A DNA stretch of 64,000 bases from Ischnura elegans (taxonomy: Eukaryota; Arthropoda; Insecta; Odonata; Coenagrionidae), in assembly GCF_921293095.1 (NCBI RefSeq), contig NC_060250.1, positions 112,726,629-112,790,628 of the forward strand, written 5' to 3'. How positions within the stretch are numbered: position 1 is the stretch's first letter; every line of letters starts with the position of its first letter. Made by a program: the position numbers and the translations under genes. Below the pieces are notes generated by a model. That model did not search any database. It had not been told where the DNA came from and saw only the letters and a program-made list of their open reading frames with translations. This document shows, piece after piece, positions 49,555 through 60,800 of the stretch.

Positions 49555-52500
49555 CTGCAATTAAGAAAAAACAAGTCTGTAAGAATGGAAAAGCCACCTA
49601 CTTTTATATTGCTTAAAATTATACCTTATAATTATATTATGTATATGGTATGATTGGTTAAACTGTTGACACTGATAAACTGATGACACTACTTCATTTC
49701 CAAAACTAACCCATCCCCAATGAAGTAAATGAGATATTGGAAGCCATTTATTGAACTTTGATTTCCCACTTTCTACATTCCCAGATTTACATTATGTCTA
49801 TAGGTATGTAGTTTTAAAGTCTGCAGTAACAGGGTCACATAATGTGCGTTTATGTTTATGTCATGGCAAAATTTGATGATACATATTTGCCATGAGGCTT
49901 TGGCAGCTTGCATTGGGAAACAGTGAGCATACTATACACAGTATGCCTAATGACAATTTTAGGCATTTCAGAGTGACTTCTATAAGTAAACACAATTATC
50001 CTTTACTTTTGCATTGTTTCACTTTTCAAGCAAAACATGTTATCCACACAAAATTTTAGTTCGACATTGTGCCCTGATCCCCGATAATTTGTTACAGCAT
50101 TGACAGTGTTATGCTGAAACATTCTTGATTTAGAAAAGATTACAGATTACTCATAACGTTTGCAGTTTATACGACTCACTGAACTATGAAGTTCATCAAA
50201 TTAACTTCAAATTTCCCTCATTTAATACTTATAATATATGAAGTCACCCTTAAGCACTTGATATGATACCAGTAGTATAAATATCTCCATCTCCACGAAT
50301 ACAGTTTCTTTATTTCTGAATAAATTTATGTAAAATCTTTTCATTAGAGCAAAGGAAATGAGATAGAGTTGCTTATATCATGAAGTAAAATTGAAAAATA
50401 TTAACATACAAGGTCTTGATACTATTATTGTATAACAAATTTTATCCACTGAAAGCCTTTCTTTCAGCCCTTTCTTGTTGCACACATCTCTGGTGATTCA
50501 AATTGTAATTCAAGAAATGAGAAACTCAATTAAAATAAGAATAACATGAAAGTTCTCATTTCAAAAGAATTTTATAACTTACCCTCAAAGTCAACGGTCC
50601 CAGAACCGTCAGAATCAATTTCTTCAATCATCATGTCTAACTCTTCTGCAGTGATTTTGTCATCTAATTCCTTAAGGATTTCTCGTAGGACACTAGTAGT
50701 AATGTAACCATTTCCTTTGAAAAGAAAGATATTTTTACAATAAGCCCTTGGTGAGCATACATTAGCCATTATGCATGCACACTCGTTATTCCCAGCATCT
50801 TATGTTACTTGGATGACTTAGTCACACAATTCCATGAGTTATATTGTCAAATTTTTTATGTGCAAGTGCACCTTTTCTCTACGTATACATATATAGAAAT
50901 ATATCCTCCCCTAACCTCATAAAAATGATGTATAAATACAATTTGAAAATATCAAATTAGGTTTACATAATGGGATATGTAAATACATAAAGTAGAATCC
51001 AACATTCATGAATATATTCAGTAAAATACATTTGAAAAAAGGTAGCTATTTGAATATACATAGTGCTAATACAAAAGGGTTAATTAAGGAGAAATTAACC
51101 CAGCCAATGCCAAATATATGAGAAGGAACAAGGAAATAATTTGAGGGAGATTAGCATAATAAGATTAGAAGAAAACTCCAATAGAGAGACGCTTCGTTGA
51201 CTTCAACCATGAGGGAGTGACAATTGACTTAGAAGGGTTACATTAACACTAGAACTACCGCAATGGAGTCATTTTGACTCCTCGCGATATACACGATCGC
51301 CTGATATACTTTTGAATTTCTCATATCAAACAAAAATGATTACCATAAGTAATTTATCAATAAAAGCCGAAATAATCAGCAAAAACATACAATGATAAGG
51401 TAGGAGTCAGTATGACTCCATTCGGTAGTTGTAGGAGGGATATCAAGTCTGGTATTTCTAGTGTTAATAGGTCATACTGGGTAATTGAATCAAAATTAAA
51501 CAAACTATTGAGTCGAGGCTTTTGACACACTCAAAACATTTTTAGGATTCTAGTGTCAGCCTAGAAGTACATATTCAAATTTAAAATCTTAAAATCATGA
51601 TAACTAAAGGAAAAATATTTTCTGGTCATGCTGCTTGTATGCCCTTCAAAAGTATAAGGCTCTTTATGCTAAAGAGGAAATTAACACAACCAATACCATA
51701 ATTTGTTGAAACTTAGTCCAGCATCAGGATGAAGTTGAATACAACTAATTAGGTGTTAGGCAATTTTTGGTTTGGTTCAATATATTCCCCCCACCCCTTT
51801 CAGCTAAGCATATGTTGTCTTTTTTACCTCATCATTCTGCAATCCTATGAAATAAGCTCTTTATTAACCAAGGTACCTATTAATCCTTACCTTCCTTATC
51901 ATATAAACGGAAAGCTTCACGCAATTCTTGTTGCATGGCTTCAGAATCCTCTTCAACCATGAACCTGGCAGCCATAGCCACGAATTCTTCAAACTCTAAT
52001 TCACCAGATCCTGTCAAAAACAAATGGAAAAATTAGTGGCATATGTGTTTGGCTCATGTATATTGAAACAGTTACCTACCCAAATATCACATAAAATAGT
52101 AAATATGTAATTATCTGAATCTTGAGATTATATATATTTAAGAGTACAAATACTGAAGTTTATGCATAATGATGTACCTATTTTCTGTGCCACCTCATTT
52201 CAAGAACTTATAGTGGTCATAAATTAAGTTACCATAGAGCATACGTATAGATAAAGACATATAAGACAAATTATATGAATGTATAATTGTAGCAATATTT
52301 TATGACAACTTTTTCTCTAATTTAGGCTAAAATTTCAGTCATTGATTAAAATTGAAATATGATATTATTAAAAAAAATTTAACAATAACTTTACAATTAA
52401 CACACTCCAAAAATTTAGTTGATCACTAAGCAATTAAAAATGAAAATCTTCAGCTAAGATATATTTAGTGCAAACTTAGCTGTAAACAAGGTAAACAGTT

Positions 52501-55500
52501 TAAATTATTATTATTTATTGGTCCCCTGACTTTACACTTTTATTGAGACCCTTTATAAAAAAAGAAATTATCATTAGATCAGGAGAAAAGCTACATACCA
52601 TCAGCATCAACTTCAGTAATAATTTCTTGCAAAACATCATCAGTCAGCTCATGGCCCAACATTCCCAGAATAGTGCCAACCATGTCTGTTGAGATTGTTC
52701 CTTTCTTCTCACGATCAAAAGCCTCAAAAGCCTTCCTCAGCACTGAAGATGAGGAGAGAATTAAAATCAAACATGTATCATTCAGCAAGTTTCTGTTAAA
52801 TAGCAAACAAATACAGATACCGATTAATTCACATAATGATATTATGAATAAGTGATCCACTAGAGACAAATAACGATACCTCCACTGCACAAGCGCTCAA
52901 TAATCGCCCACAGAATCAAATCCGCTCATCTTGGAGCTTGAGAATAGGAATGCACTCAGCTGGAAAAAGCCGGAGCATAAACGCTCATATCCGGAGGTGC
53001 GCATTTGTGCTCTGGCTATTGCCAACCATGCACATTGTCGAACACCTAAATGAGCAGATTTGATTCAGTGGGTGATTGTTGAACGTTTGCACAGTAGAGG
53101 TATCGACATAATACCATACTATTTATAAGAGGTTATTACCATTAATAAGTTCAAGACACTAGCCTAGGCTTCCCTACTCAAACAGGCATTTTACAGTACA
53201 GCAGAATATTCTTATTTAGTATATATTGTAGAGTTGAGTATTGTAGAGTATATACTTTACTTACAATAGGACTAATATCTCATTCGATTAAAAATATACA
53301 ATATTTATTTTATTTTAGGTAATAAGCACTTTTTTAATTCCTATTTTCGTATGTAATTTTTTCACATTCCAATGTCTACACGACCTCAATGGAATAAAGA
53401 ATATTATTATACCACTGAATGGAACACCCCTCATAAATAAGTATGATAAAAGCAATACATTTAATGACTATGGCAAGACAACCTTAAATATATCCTTCAA
53501 TCTGTATAAGACTAAATAACATACATAAGATAGTGACATTGAATAAATATAATCGAAGTAGTGTCACTCGACACCAGTAATACACCAAATTAAATTTAGC
53601 GCGTCATTGTATAAATATGCCTCTATTGGTTTAAACTAAACCTGTAAAGATGTCTCTGTTCATGCACCAAATATGTACCAAGAAAACTACCCTTGAAGCC
53701 AAGAGTAAATCAGAGTAAATGATAGCATCAGAAAACCATCTAGATAATCTATTATTTCTCAACGTTAAAACGAATAAGCTGACAGTCCGTTACAGAAAAT
53801 ATCGGAATGAGAAAACTCAACAGTCGAATAGAAATGACGACTTGTTAGTGACTCCCATTCTAGATTCGTCAAGGAAAGAGGTTTCCTGAGTTTCTAGCCC
53901 ATTTCACCGATAATTTCAAAGCAACCACTCAAAATGCTCAATCAGTCCCACCCTTGCCACTCCCTCGTGGGTACATGCTTGTTCCGACATCCCGAAGAGC
54001 CAACGGCTTGATGAATAGTTGCTAGATGAATATAATCTCTATTACCACGAGGCACGACGCGCCAACCAAATTATCTCTTGACGTCCATGGTGCAGCACAG
54101 TAGCTTCAGGGAAGTTATTAAAAATATCATAAATTCTTTACAATATCCCTTCAAATTGAGCAGAGAGAGTTGGCTTACGTAACAAGTACCTAATTTTTCG
54201 CTAATCTCCTACCACCGGGGGCGTAGCTCAGATGGTAGAGCGCTCGCTTAGCATGCGAGAGGTACCGGGATCGATACCCGGCGCCTCCATCCTTTTTTTT
54301 CTCACTGGAATTTATTGATGTGTCGTAATTTTTCACTGTTTTTGATGCATTTTCTTTCGCACATTTACCGTGAAAAACCCTATTAATAAGCAATCAAATG
54401 TCGTACTAGACTTTAACCCTTGTTCCAAGAGTGCGTCTTGGCGGCAAAAAAGTAAGAAAATATTTTTAAAATGGGTGATATCACCCCGTCAATAAACTTT
54501 ATTATTAACATTTTTGCATTTACTATTACTCAGTATGCGCGCATCTACTTAATCAAGGGCCGCGAAAAATTCTCTGAGGACTATTCCGGAGAATACGTCG
54601 GAAATATGAAGTAATGCATTTATTCTTTCTTGGAAAATTGCGTCCTCTGTCTATTCCTTTCTCCATCTCTCTTGGAGTGCAAAGTTTTCTTCTAGGATAG
54701 GGACCGGCTACCTGTGGCCCTTTGAAAGATTACCTTAAGCCCGCCATAAAATAAGCTTTGAATGATCTCAAGACTTCAGCTGCGTTCTCATTGAGTGAGG
54801 ACATTGATAAAGTACATAAATTATGTATTAATAAAATATCTCCTGATAATATTTGTTACGCCGTATCAGGAAAACTTACCAATACGAATATTCAACAACT
54901 TGGCAAACATGAAAAGGTTGCAATGTATAGTCATGGAAGTTTGAGAAAAGATACATCGGAGAAGACAGGGGAGTTTTAAAAATGCAGTGTTAAAAGAAGG
55001 CGTTTCCCGTAAGCTAATTGTTCAATCAAGTCCTCAAAGAACATTCCATTAAAACTCGTTTACTTCTCGGATTATCATTATTTCTCCCACATTGAATACC
55101 CATTTATTCCATGTTTTTTCATATCATGTGTTCCGTTTTTCGAGCATAGATCGAAGAAAAACAGGATCACGTAGATAAGTTTCCTAAACGCCGTTGCGTA
55201 CGAAGCACACTAATGTATCAGCCAGTGGCGTAACTATGGGGGGATGATGGGATAGATCCCCCCCAAGCCTCAGAGAAAGAAAAATGTTATTTAAAACCAT
55301 TATCTAGTTTTGAAATTTAATAACTGCATCTGCTTAAAGTTAAATTTTTAAAGCCAAAATGATGTCAAATTTATACCCAGGCATGTCATTTTTCAAAATA
55401 TTTTCCGGACCTCCTGCCTGGGAATTCCGAAGTTGCCTGGAGAGGGGGATCGCCACCCCAGGCCATACCATACCCCCGAAGTATATTCCTAGTTACGCCA

Positions 55501-56559
55501 CTGGTATCAGCCATTCGTATACAATCGCGCGCGCGTTGGGATAAATTTGAGAAAAGTCCATTTCTTTAAATACTTTCGCATTACTTTTCTGACTTTTTCC
55601 TCTCGATAACACGTAATTTCCACAAAACCTTCAAACGCCTGTATATATAAAAACTGTATCGTGTACAATGACCCTGAGGGTGATACTACCTACACTGATT
55701 TGTATTAATAACTCTCTCAGATAGGAATTTAATTTAATGTACTACGTGAAATTTCTTTTAAAGTACGCTAAGATTAGTTATAAAAGTTGTCAAAAAAAGT
55801 TGTCAAAAGCAAGTTTACCTCAACGTCACATCAGAAGTCCTTTTTTAAGGCAAGTTGCTTGCACAATCTATTAGTCACTGCTTCCTAGCTCTAATAAAGA
55901 GGCCTTGTGTATGGTTGTAGTTCTAACCTAAAGTTTACGGTTAAATGGTTCGTATTGCACTTGGAAGAGGCGATCGACATCTCAGGTCATCCCGTGCTTC
56001 ACAAGGGAACAGTAGGGAAAGGGAGGGGGGTAATAAGAAATCAGGTGTTAGCGTTGTCCTGCACAGTACTAGAAGAGCCAAGGGTATCGCATCTTAGTGC
56101 CCAATCCTAGTGGACAGAGTGAAGTGAATAATGCAAGCAATGATCGGTTTTCCGCTGAAAAATCTACGCCACCACCGGGATTCAAACCCGTCCCTTCGGT
56201 ATGGGAAGGCAAAATATTAGCAACTGCACCAACCCGGTTCCCCAATTTTTTGCATCATTCCAATTCAGAATCCGAATGAGGACGTCATGGTAAGCTTTCA
56301 AGTGTCACTGAATTGAATCGAGCTCAAATTTGTAAGAAATTAAGTAACGTTCGTGGAATATAAAAATGAGTAGCGAGGACAGGCAATGAATCGTCAGATT
56401 TGGATCCAAAATGCGTGTATTTCATCACACTCGGCACAACAACGTTTATTTTATTAGTGTTCGAAAATAAGTTTTACGAAACTAAAACAAAACACCTTGG
56501 AGGACTCAAAGGAAGACGACAATTTACTTACTGGCGATCTGATCCTTGTCTAGCTCATC
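49520..56559 (-). CDS. TpnC: Troponin C, insect type with two intact calcium sites
   Basis: Exons on the - strand: 56559-56532, 52742-52599, 52010-51891, 50714-50583 and 49554-49520, all GT-AG and in phase. They give residues 2-153, so the initiator Met must come from an ATG-only exon upstream, as in other insect troponin C genes. I could not place it. Troponin C is the calcium sensor of the thin filament in striated muscle. Four EF-hand loops are at about residues 20-31, 56-67, 96-107 and 132-143. Loops II ([12 protein letters not shown]) and IV ([12 protein letters not shown]) are canonical. Loop I ([12 protein letters not shown]) and loop III ([12 protein letters not shown]) lack a Glu or Asp at position 12 and should not bind calcium. 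The protein ends [11 protein letters not shown]. The length is normal for the family. The introns hold a tRNA gene and three or more small transposons. Confidence 0.94.
50583..50714 (-). other. TpnC: Troponin C exon 5 (EF-hands III and IV)
   Basis: Acceptor CTTTTCAAAG, donor GTAAGT. It encodes [18 protein letters not shown] through [13 protein letters not shown]. Confidence 0.93.
51243..51467. mobile_element. piggyBac-like MITE (troponin C intron)
   Basis: It is bounded by TTAA on both sides (51243-51246, 51464-51467). Ends are CACTAGAACTACC and GGTATTTCTAGTG. Sub-terminal GAGTCATTTTGACTC and GGAGTCAGTATGACTCC are internal palindromes. TTAA targets and CACTAGAA-type ends are features of piggyBac elements. 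It is 225 bases and non-coding, between exons 4 and 5. Confidence 0.82.
51891..52010 (-). other. TpnC: Troponin C exon 4 (EF-hand II to start of III)
   Basis: Acceptor TTTTTGACAG, donor GTAAGG. It encodes [16 protein letters not shown] through AFRLYDKEG. Confidence 0.93.
52599..52742 (-). other. TpnC: Troponin C exon 3 (EF-hand I, start of II)
   Basis: Acceptor CATCTTCAG, donor GTATGT. It encodes from LRKAFEAFD through [10 protein letters not shown] to TEVDADG. Confidence 0.93.
52874..53105. mobile_element. Long-TIR MITE (troponin C intron)
   Basis: The left arm (CGATACCTCCACTGCACAAG onward) matches the reverse complement of the right arm over about 55 bases, with roughly one change in seven. 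The inner part is partly palindromic. It starts 132 bases upstream of exon 3. Confidence 0.75.
54217..54289 (+). tRNA. tRNA-Ala: tRNA-Ala (anticodon AGC)
   Basis: A full cloverleaf can be drawn. Acceptor GGGGGCG pairs with CGCCTCC (one G-U). The D stem is GCTC/GAGC. Anticodon stem CTCGC/GCGAG encloses loop TTAGCAT with anticodon AGC. The T stem is CCGGG/CCCGG. The discriminator base is A. A run of eight T at 54293-54300 is a Pol III terminator. It lies inside the intron between troponin C exons 2 and 3, on the opposite strand. No intron and no CCA are encoded, as expected for a nuclear tRNA gene. Confidence 0.96.
54293..54300 (+). terminator. Pol III terminator of tRNA-Ala
   Basis: Eight T residues begin four bases after the tRNA discriminator base. 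Confidence 0.85.
55223..55503. mobile_element. hAT-like MITE, copy B (troponin C intron)
   Basis: Ends CAGTGGCGTAACTATG and CTAGTTACGCCACTG, with an exact 8-bp target duplication GTATCAGC on both sides. The interior shares CTGCATCTGCTTAAAGTTAA and the following block with 29478-29754. Confidence 0.88.
56165..56245 (-). repeat. tRNA-like SINE head
   Basis: The - strand has GGGAACCGGGTTGGTGCAGT and then a B-box-like GGTTTGAATCCCGG. A full tRNA fold does not form. It lies 287 bases from troponin C exon 2 and may be a different SINE family from the main one. Confidence 0.4.
56532..56559 (-). other. TpnC: Troponin C exon 2 (N-terminal residues)
   Basis: Acceptor TATTCACAG, donor GTAAGT. The 28 bases encode DELDKDQIA and leave one base that completes a Met codon with the next exon. 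The exon starts on a codon boundary, as expected if the preceding exon ends exactly after ATG. Confidence 0.82.
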
Positions 56560-57635
56560 CTGTGAATACAAAAAGAAAACCAATTAGGCACTTGTAAAAT
56601 TTGGGACCACTTATACTTAAAATAAAATTGAATCTTAAAAATAATTATTTCAAGCTCGAATATTAGAACTCTACTCAAAAACGAAAAATTGATATTTTTT
56701 CCAAAAATTTCACAGTTAAAACATTTAATACTATTGCCATTTCATTAATTCATTCTTCTGACAATTCAATAACATCAAGTTTAAATCAAAACATTATTTC
56801 TTTTTAAAGTGACAAACCCAAACAATTATTTTTTCCCTTTAAACAATTTAAACAGCATACCTGTGCGTTATCGTAATTCACTCTAATTATTATTCATTGG
56901 CACACTGACACGCTAGCAACAATGGTCAATTGAAGGTTTATGAGTGAGTACAGTAATTTAACCACCTCATAACAATTCCTACGATGACCAATTTACCCCC
57001 ATTATGTAAAAAAATGAGAATGTAATATGATGCTCATAACTATGCATGCTCTTTCTATATTTCATTTACGAAACGTTGCGCTTTTGAAAACCTTAGCAAA
57101 TTCTACATGATGGCAAATTCCACCTGAGTTTGACCTCATTCAATGGACGCGGAATAGCTCATTCACAACCCTAACGTTAAAAACGAAGTGCGACAGTGAT
57201 TTTAGTCGAAGCAAAAATATTCTAATGATCCTACAGCACCAATGATTCCTCCCTTAATTTGCAGTAATCCAAGTACTTGAAACTGTATTTAATAACTTTC
57301 GTACGGGTCGTCCATTCCATATCCTTTGTCGAAGGCAGAAACTCACTATCGTTATGTACATCTTTTTTTGAGGGAATTTCTCACAAAATATTTTAATAAG
57401 TTACATTAATCTTAAAAAATTCAAGAATGCACACTAAAACCAAAATGGTATTATCACATTCAAGTTATTTCATTACTATTTGATGTAACTTGTCGCGATT
57501 AATACGAGTATCTGGAGAAAATTTTATGCTCAAAATTTTATGACTTTGTATATTCAAAAATATTATTTACCGTGACGCCAACTAAGATTTCAGCTAGATA
57601 TCTGTGATGAATTAGATGAATTTCAGCGAATTAAG
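56560..57635. other. Upstream of troponin C exon 2, nothing resolved
   Basis: The ATG-only first exon of troponin C is expected at or beyond here on the - strand. No ATG followed by a good donor could be chosen with confidence. Confidence 0.35.
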
Positions 57636-57693
57636 CAAATTTGAATCTCTTGCGCAGATATGAAAAGTCGTCTGCGCAAGAGATTAAAATTTG
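57636..57693. repeat. Near-perfect hairpin
   Basis: Arms of 23 bases (57636-57658 and 57671-57693) pair at 22 of 23 positions around a 12-base loop. The core is AATCTCTTGCGCAGA and its exact complement. It could be a small RNA precursor or a palindromic insertion. Confidence 0.7.
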
Positions 57694-57848
57694 CCGCGAC
57701 AGGCGATTTCTTTGTGTTACACAACATAGCTCAGGTAGTCCAGCGTTAAAAATAAATCAATTTACGCGCCTTCCACTCGATGAACCTTTTAGGAGCTTCT
57801 TGTGTTACCTGCGTCTTTAAATTCTCCTAAATTTATAGCCGAGCCCCT

Positions 57849-57868
57849 CCCCCCCCCCCCCCCCCCCC
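57849..57868. repeat. C20 homopolymer
   Basis: Twenty C residues in a row, the longest homopolymer noticed in the window. Confidence 0.9.
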
Positions 57869-60800
57869 TGGAGCCCATGTGGAACCAGAAGCGTAACTTG
57901 ACGCGATAAAGTGACGTCGATGTTACCCGTGATATGAGGTTACACGTCACTGGAGTACTTTTTCCCGAGGAAGTTACTGGCAAGGCTGCACAAGCAAATT
58001 GGCTGCGAAATCTAGAGGAAAAGTTTCGTGGATTAACCGCTGTCGTATCAGTAATAGGTTTTTCGAAAATAGTGATAGTCATTGATCATCCCAAGGGTTA
58101 TTTCTGGAAATGGAAATATTTCTTCGAATAGCTGCATAATTTATCGAAACTTGGGTCTGAGATAAAATTTGCTACAGAGTAACAGCACTTGTACAACGAA
58201 ATAACTATAATAATTATAATTGAATCGAAGTGCCATGCGATGGTATTATGTAAAGGAATTTTACGAAAAAAAATTATTCACCTTAACATGATACAGAAAA
58301 TTATTATGCCTGGAATTTTCGTACTTAGTGGGCCTCCACAAAGGTTCACCGCCGTACCCCAAAATTTATTCCTACCAGACAACTTTTTCGCGAACAATGC
58401 CATTGTTGATATTTTAATCGCACAATATTTTTAATGCAAAAGATATGATAGGCATCAAAAACCAATTTTCCATTAATTTGTCTATAATTTGAGATTTATT
58501 AATGATAGATCGCAATGTACTTGTCGCGGAAATTCCCATATGGGAAGCTGACGAATACGCTCAATGGGATGATTTGGCTTTGAATGCCCAATTAAACTCG
58601 CGGTCGCACACTCCTATGTTGGGCTATTGTCGGATTCAGTAACAGCCCGATTATTCCCTTCAACAATTCTCTGAGGCTTTATCTGTCTCATATATTATTT
58701 GTATTACATAGAGAGCACTTTCCGTAAGACAAGACGAATAAAATATTAACAGTATTTCTTATTATTAGCGTCTTATTTCTAAGCGATACATTGAAATTTC
58801 CTGAATTAATTCAAGTTCTTAAACGAAAATCCAGTGGCTTCAAGTCCATTCAAAGGCCTGAACCAAAAAGCAGAAAAACCATTGAAGAATCGAATTAATT
58901 TTCATGCCTGTTCTTGATCCCGAATCTCGTTTCAGGCAAAAAATTGTTTTCGTTCGAGGATTAAGGGATTAACTAGGATGGATGGTCATTTAAAAGTCTT
59001 TAGCAGCTAAGCTACACTGGGGGCTTCTTTGTACGGGAAAAGGGATTCCAGTGAATCCGCGTCTGGACTCAGGACTACTTTGGGAGAAAATTGGGTCCAG
59101 AGCAGTACGTCCTCACTTGCGACGGCTTAAGGCATTTTTGACCACATTATCCACGGTTACACGCACACAAGCTTGTTCTCCAATTCCCCACTTCCCATTC
59201 GATCACAACATATCCCTGTGGAGAACTCAATTCATGCAGGACCCTCGCAAATTCTGGCAGCTACGACTCGCTTCAATCTCCTAAGCTGATGTGAGGTATT
59301 TCCAATCGTTGGTCGACCGCAGACGAACTCTCCCCAACCACTCCCTAAGCACCGTGAATGGTAAAAACCTCTCCGGATTCTTCTTGCAGCTAGGTCCATC
59401 GGAAATCGCACACAGCACGAAGGGGATTTTTTTTAAGCAGGGAGTTTTAGAGAACTGGTCCATACCATTTCGGTCGAGTTGCTTTGCTGTGGGACGGAGT
59501 AGTCTAGAAGTCGTCGATGGACGTTGTAAGGCAGCGACTGTCACGAGTGGCGATTGTTGCTCCTTGGAGGTGTTCCTTGCGGCCCGAACTCACTGCGACT
59601 GGGACCGACGGGCTGGGATGTTTGTACCTTCATCTTTTCGGATGACCGTGAAGATTCGTGTGGAGGGGGGGGAGAGGGGGTGGTGGAAAAGATGAAATTG
59701 GGTCCAATGGAGGGGGGTAATGAGATGCAAGGCAGCGCGATAGAGGGAGGAGGAAGGGGGCAGGGTTAGGGAAGGGGGAGGGGAACAATCTTAACGTGGG
59801 AATGGTTAGCATCTCCTCGTGGACAAGTTGCAATGAGGCAAAGGACGAGTCTGGATCTGAGGTCTTTGTGGGGGAGGATTTGGGGGGAGATTTGGAAGGG
59901 GGAAAGGGCTGGAGGACTAGGTCAAATACAAAAGGGGTGCAGGGTAGAAAAGAGGGGGGAGTTAAGCATGGAATACCTCCAAAGGATTTCTAACCCTTTT
60001 GGTAGAGGGCGGCAGGAGAGTGGACCAAGGCTCACAAGGTAGGCTAAGGTGAGAGAGGAAGAGTGGTGGGGAGGGGGCGATAAGACAGAGACACACAACC
60101 GGCTATAGGGAACAGACCCCTCAAATCTCCCCCGCCTCCCATCAGCCCGAAAATTCCCCTTCCCCCAAGGCAGTGCCTGCCTTATCTCTTGGCGGGGAGG
60201 AGTGCCGTGGTCTACGCATTTCTCGGCAGCGGCGGAAGTCGAGTGGAGGCCTGCCATCGGGAAGTCTTCCAGCTGAGAGGGTTAACAACGCGGCGGCGTC
60301 TATTTTCAATTATTTTTCTCTCCCCGACCGGAGCGCTATGTCGCCCGCAACGCAACAATGGGTCCTGGAAAGAAACGCCAAACGCTGGCTGAAGAAATCA
60401 TATCGTGAGATGGCATACGTAAATACCTCTTTCGTGTTATTGCCTCTCTTCAAGGTACTTGGAGGTGTCTCAATAATGATCAACGTTCTTTCTTATAGTG
60501 AGAATTTCTAAACCCGAAGATATCACCACGTTCTATTCCTTGGGGAAAATTTACATGGCAGGGAAGTTTGTGAAAAATCTGTTGAGGTAAAATAACAGGA
60601 TTGGAGAACTGTCTTTGATAAAAGTCTTCAGAAAATCTAATGTTTACTTTATTCTATTTAACCTTTATAAAGTAAGTCATTACACGAATAAACTTTTTTT
60701 TACTTTCACTGAAGTTAAAAACACTGAATTTTCATTATTTTTAAAAGCCGCACTTCAGAAGTACGAAAAGTTGAATCTCTTCTAATCGCGAGCTTTAAAT

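Noticed and set aside
59291..60511. Several frames of 100 or more codons on both strands
   Set aside because: They overlap each other in a G+C/purine-rich patch and none has a recognisable domain.
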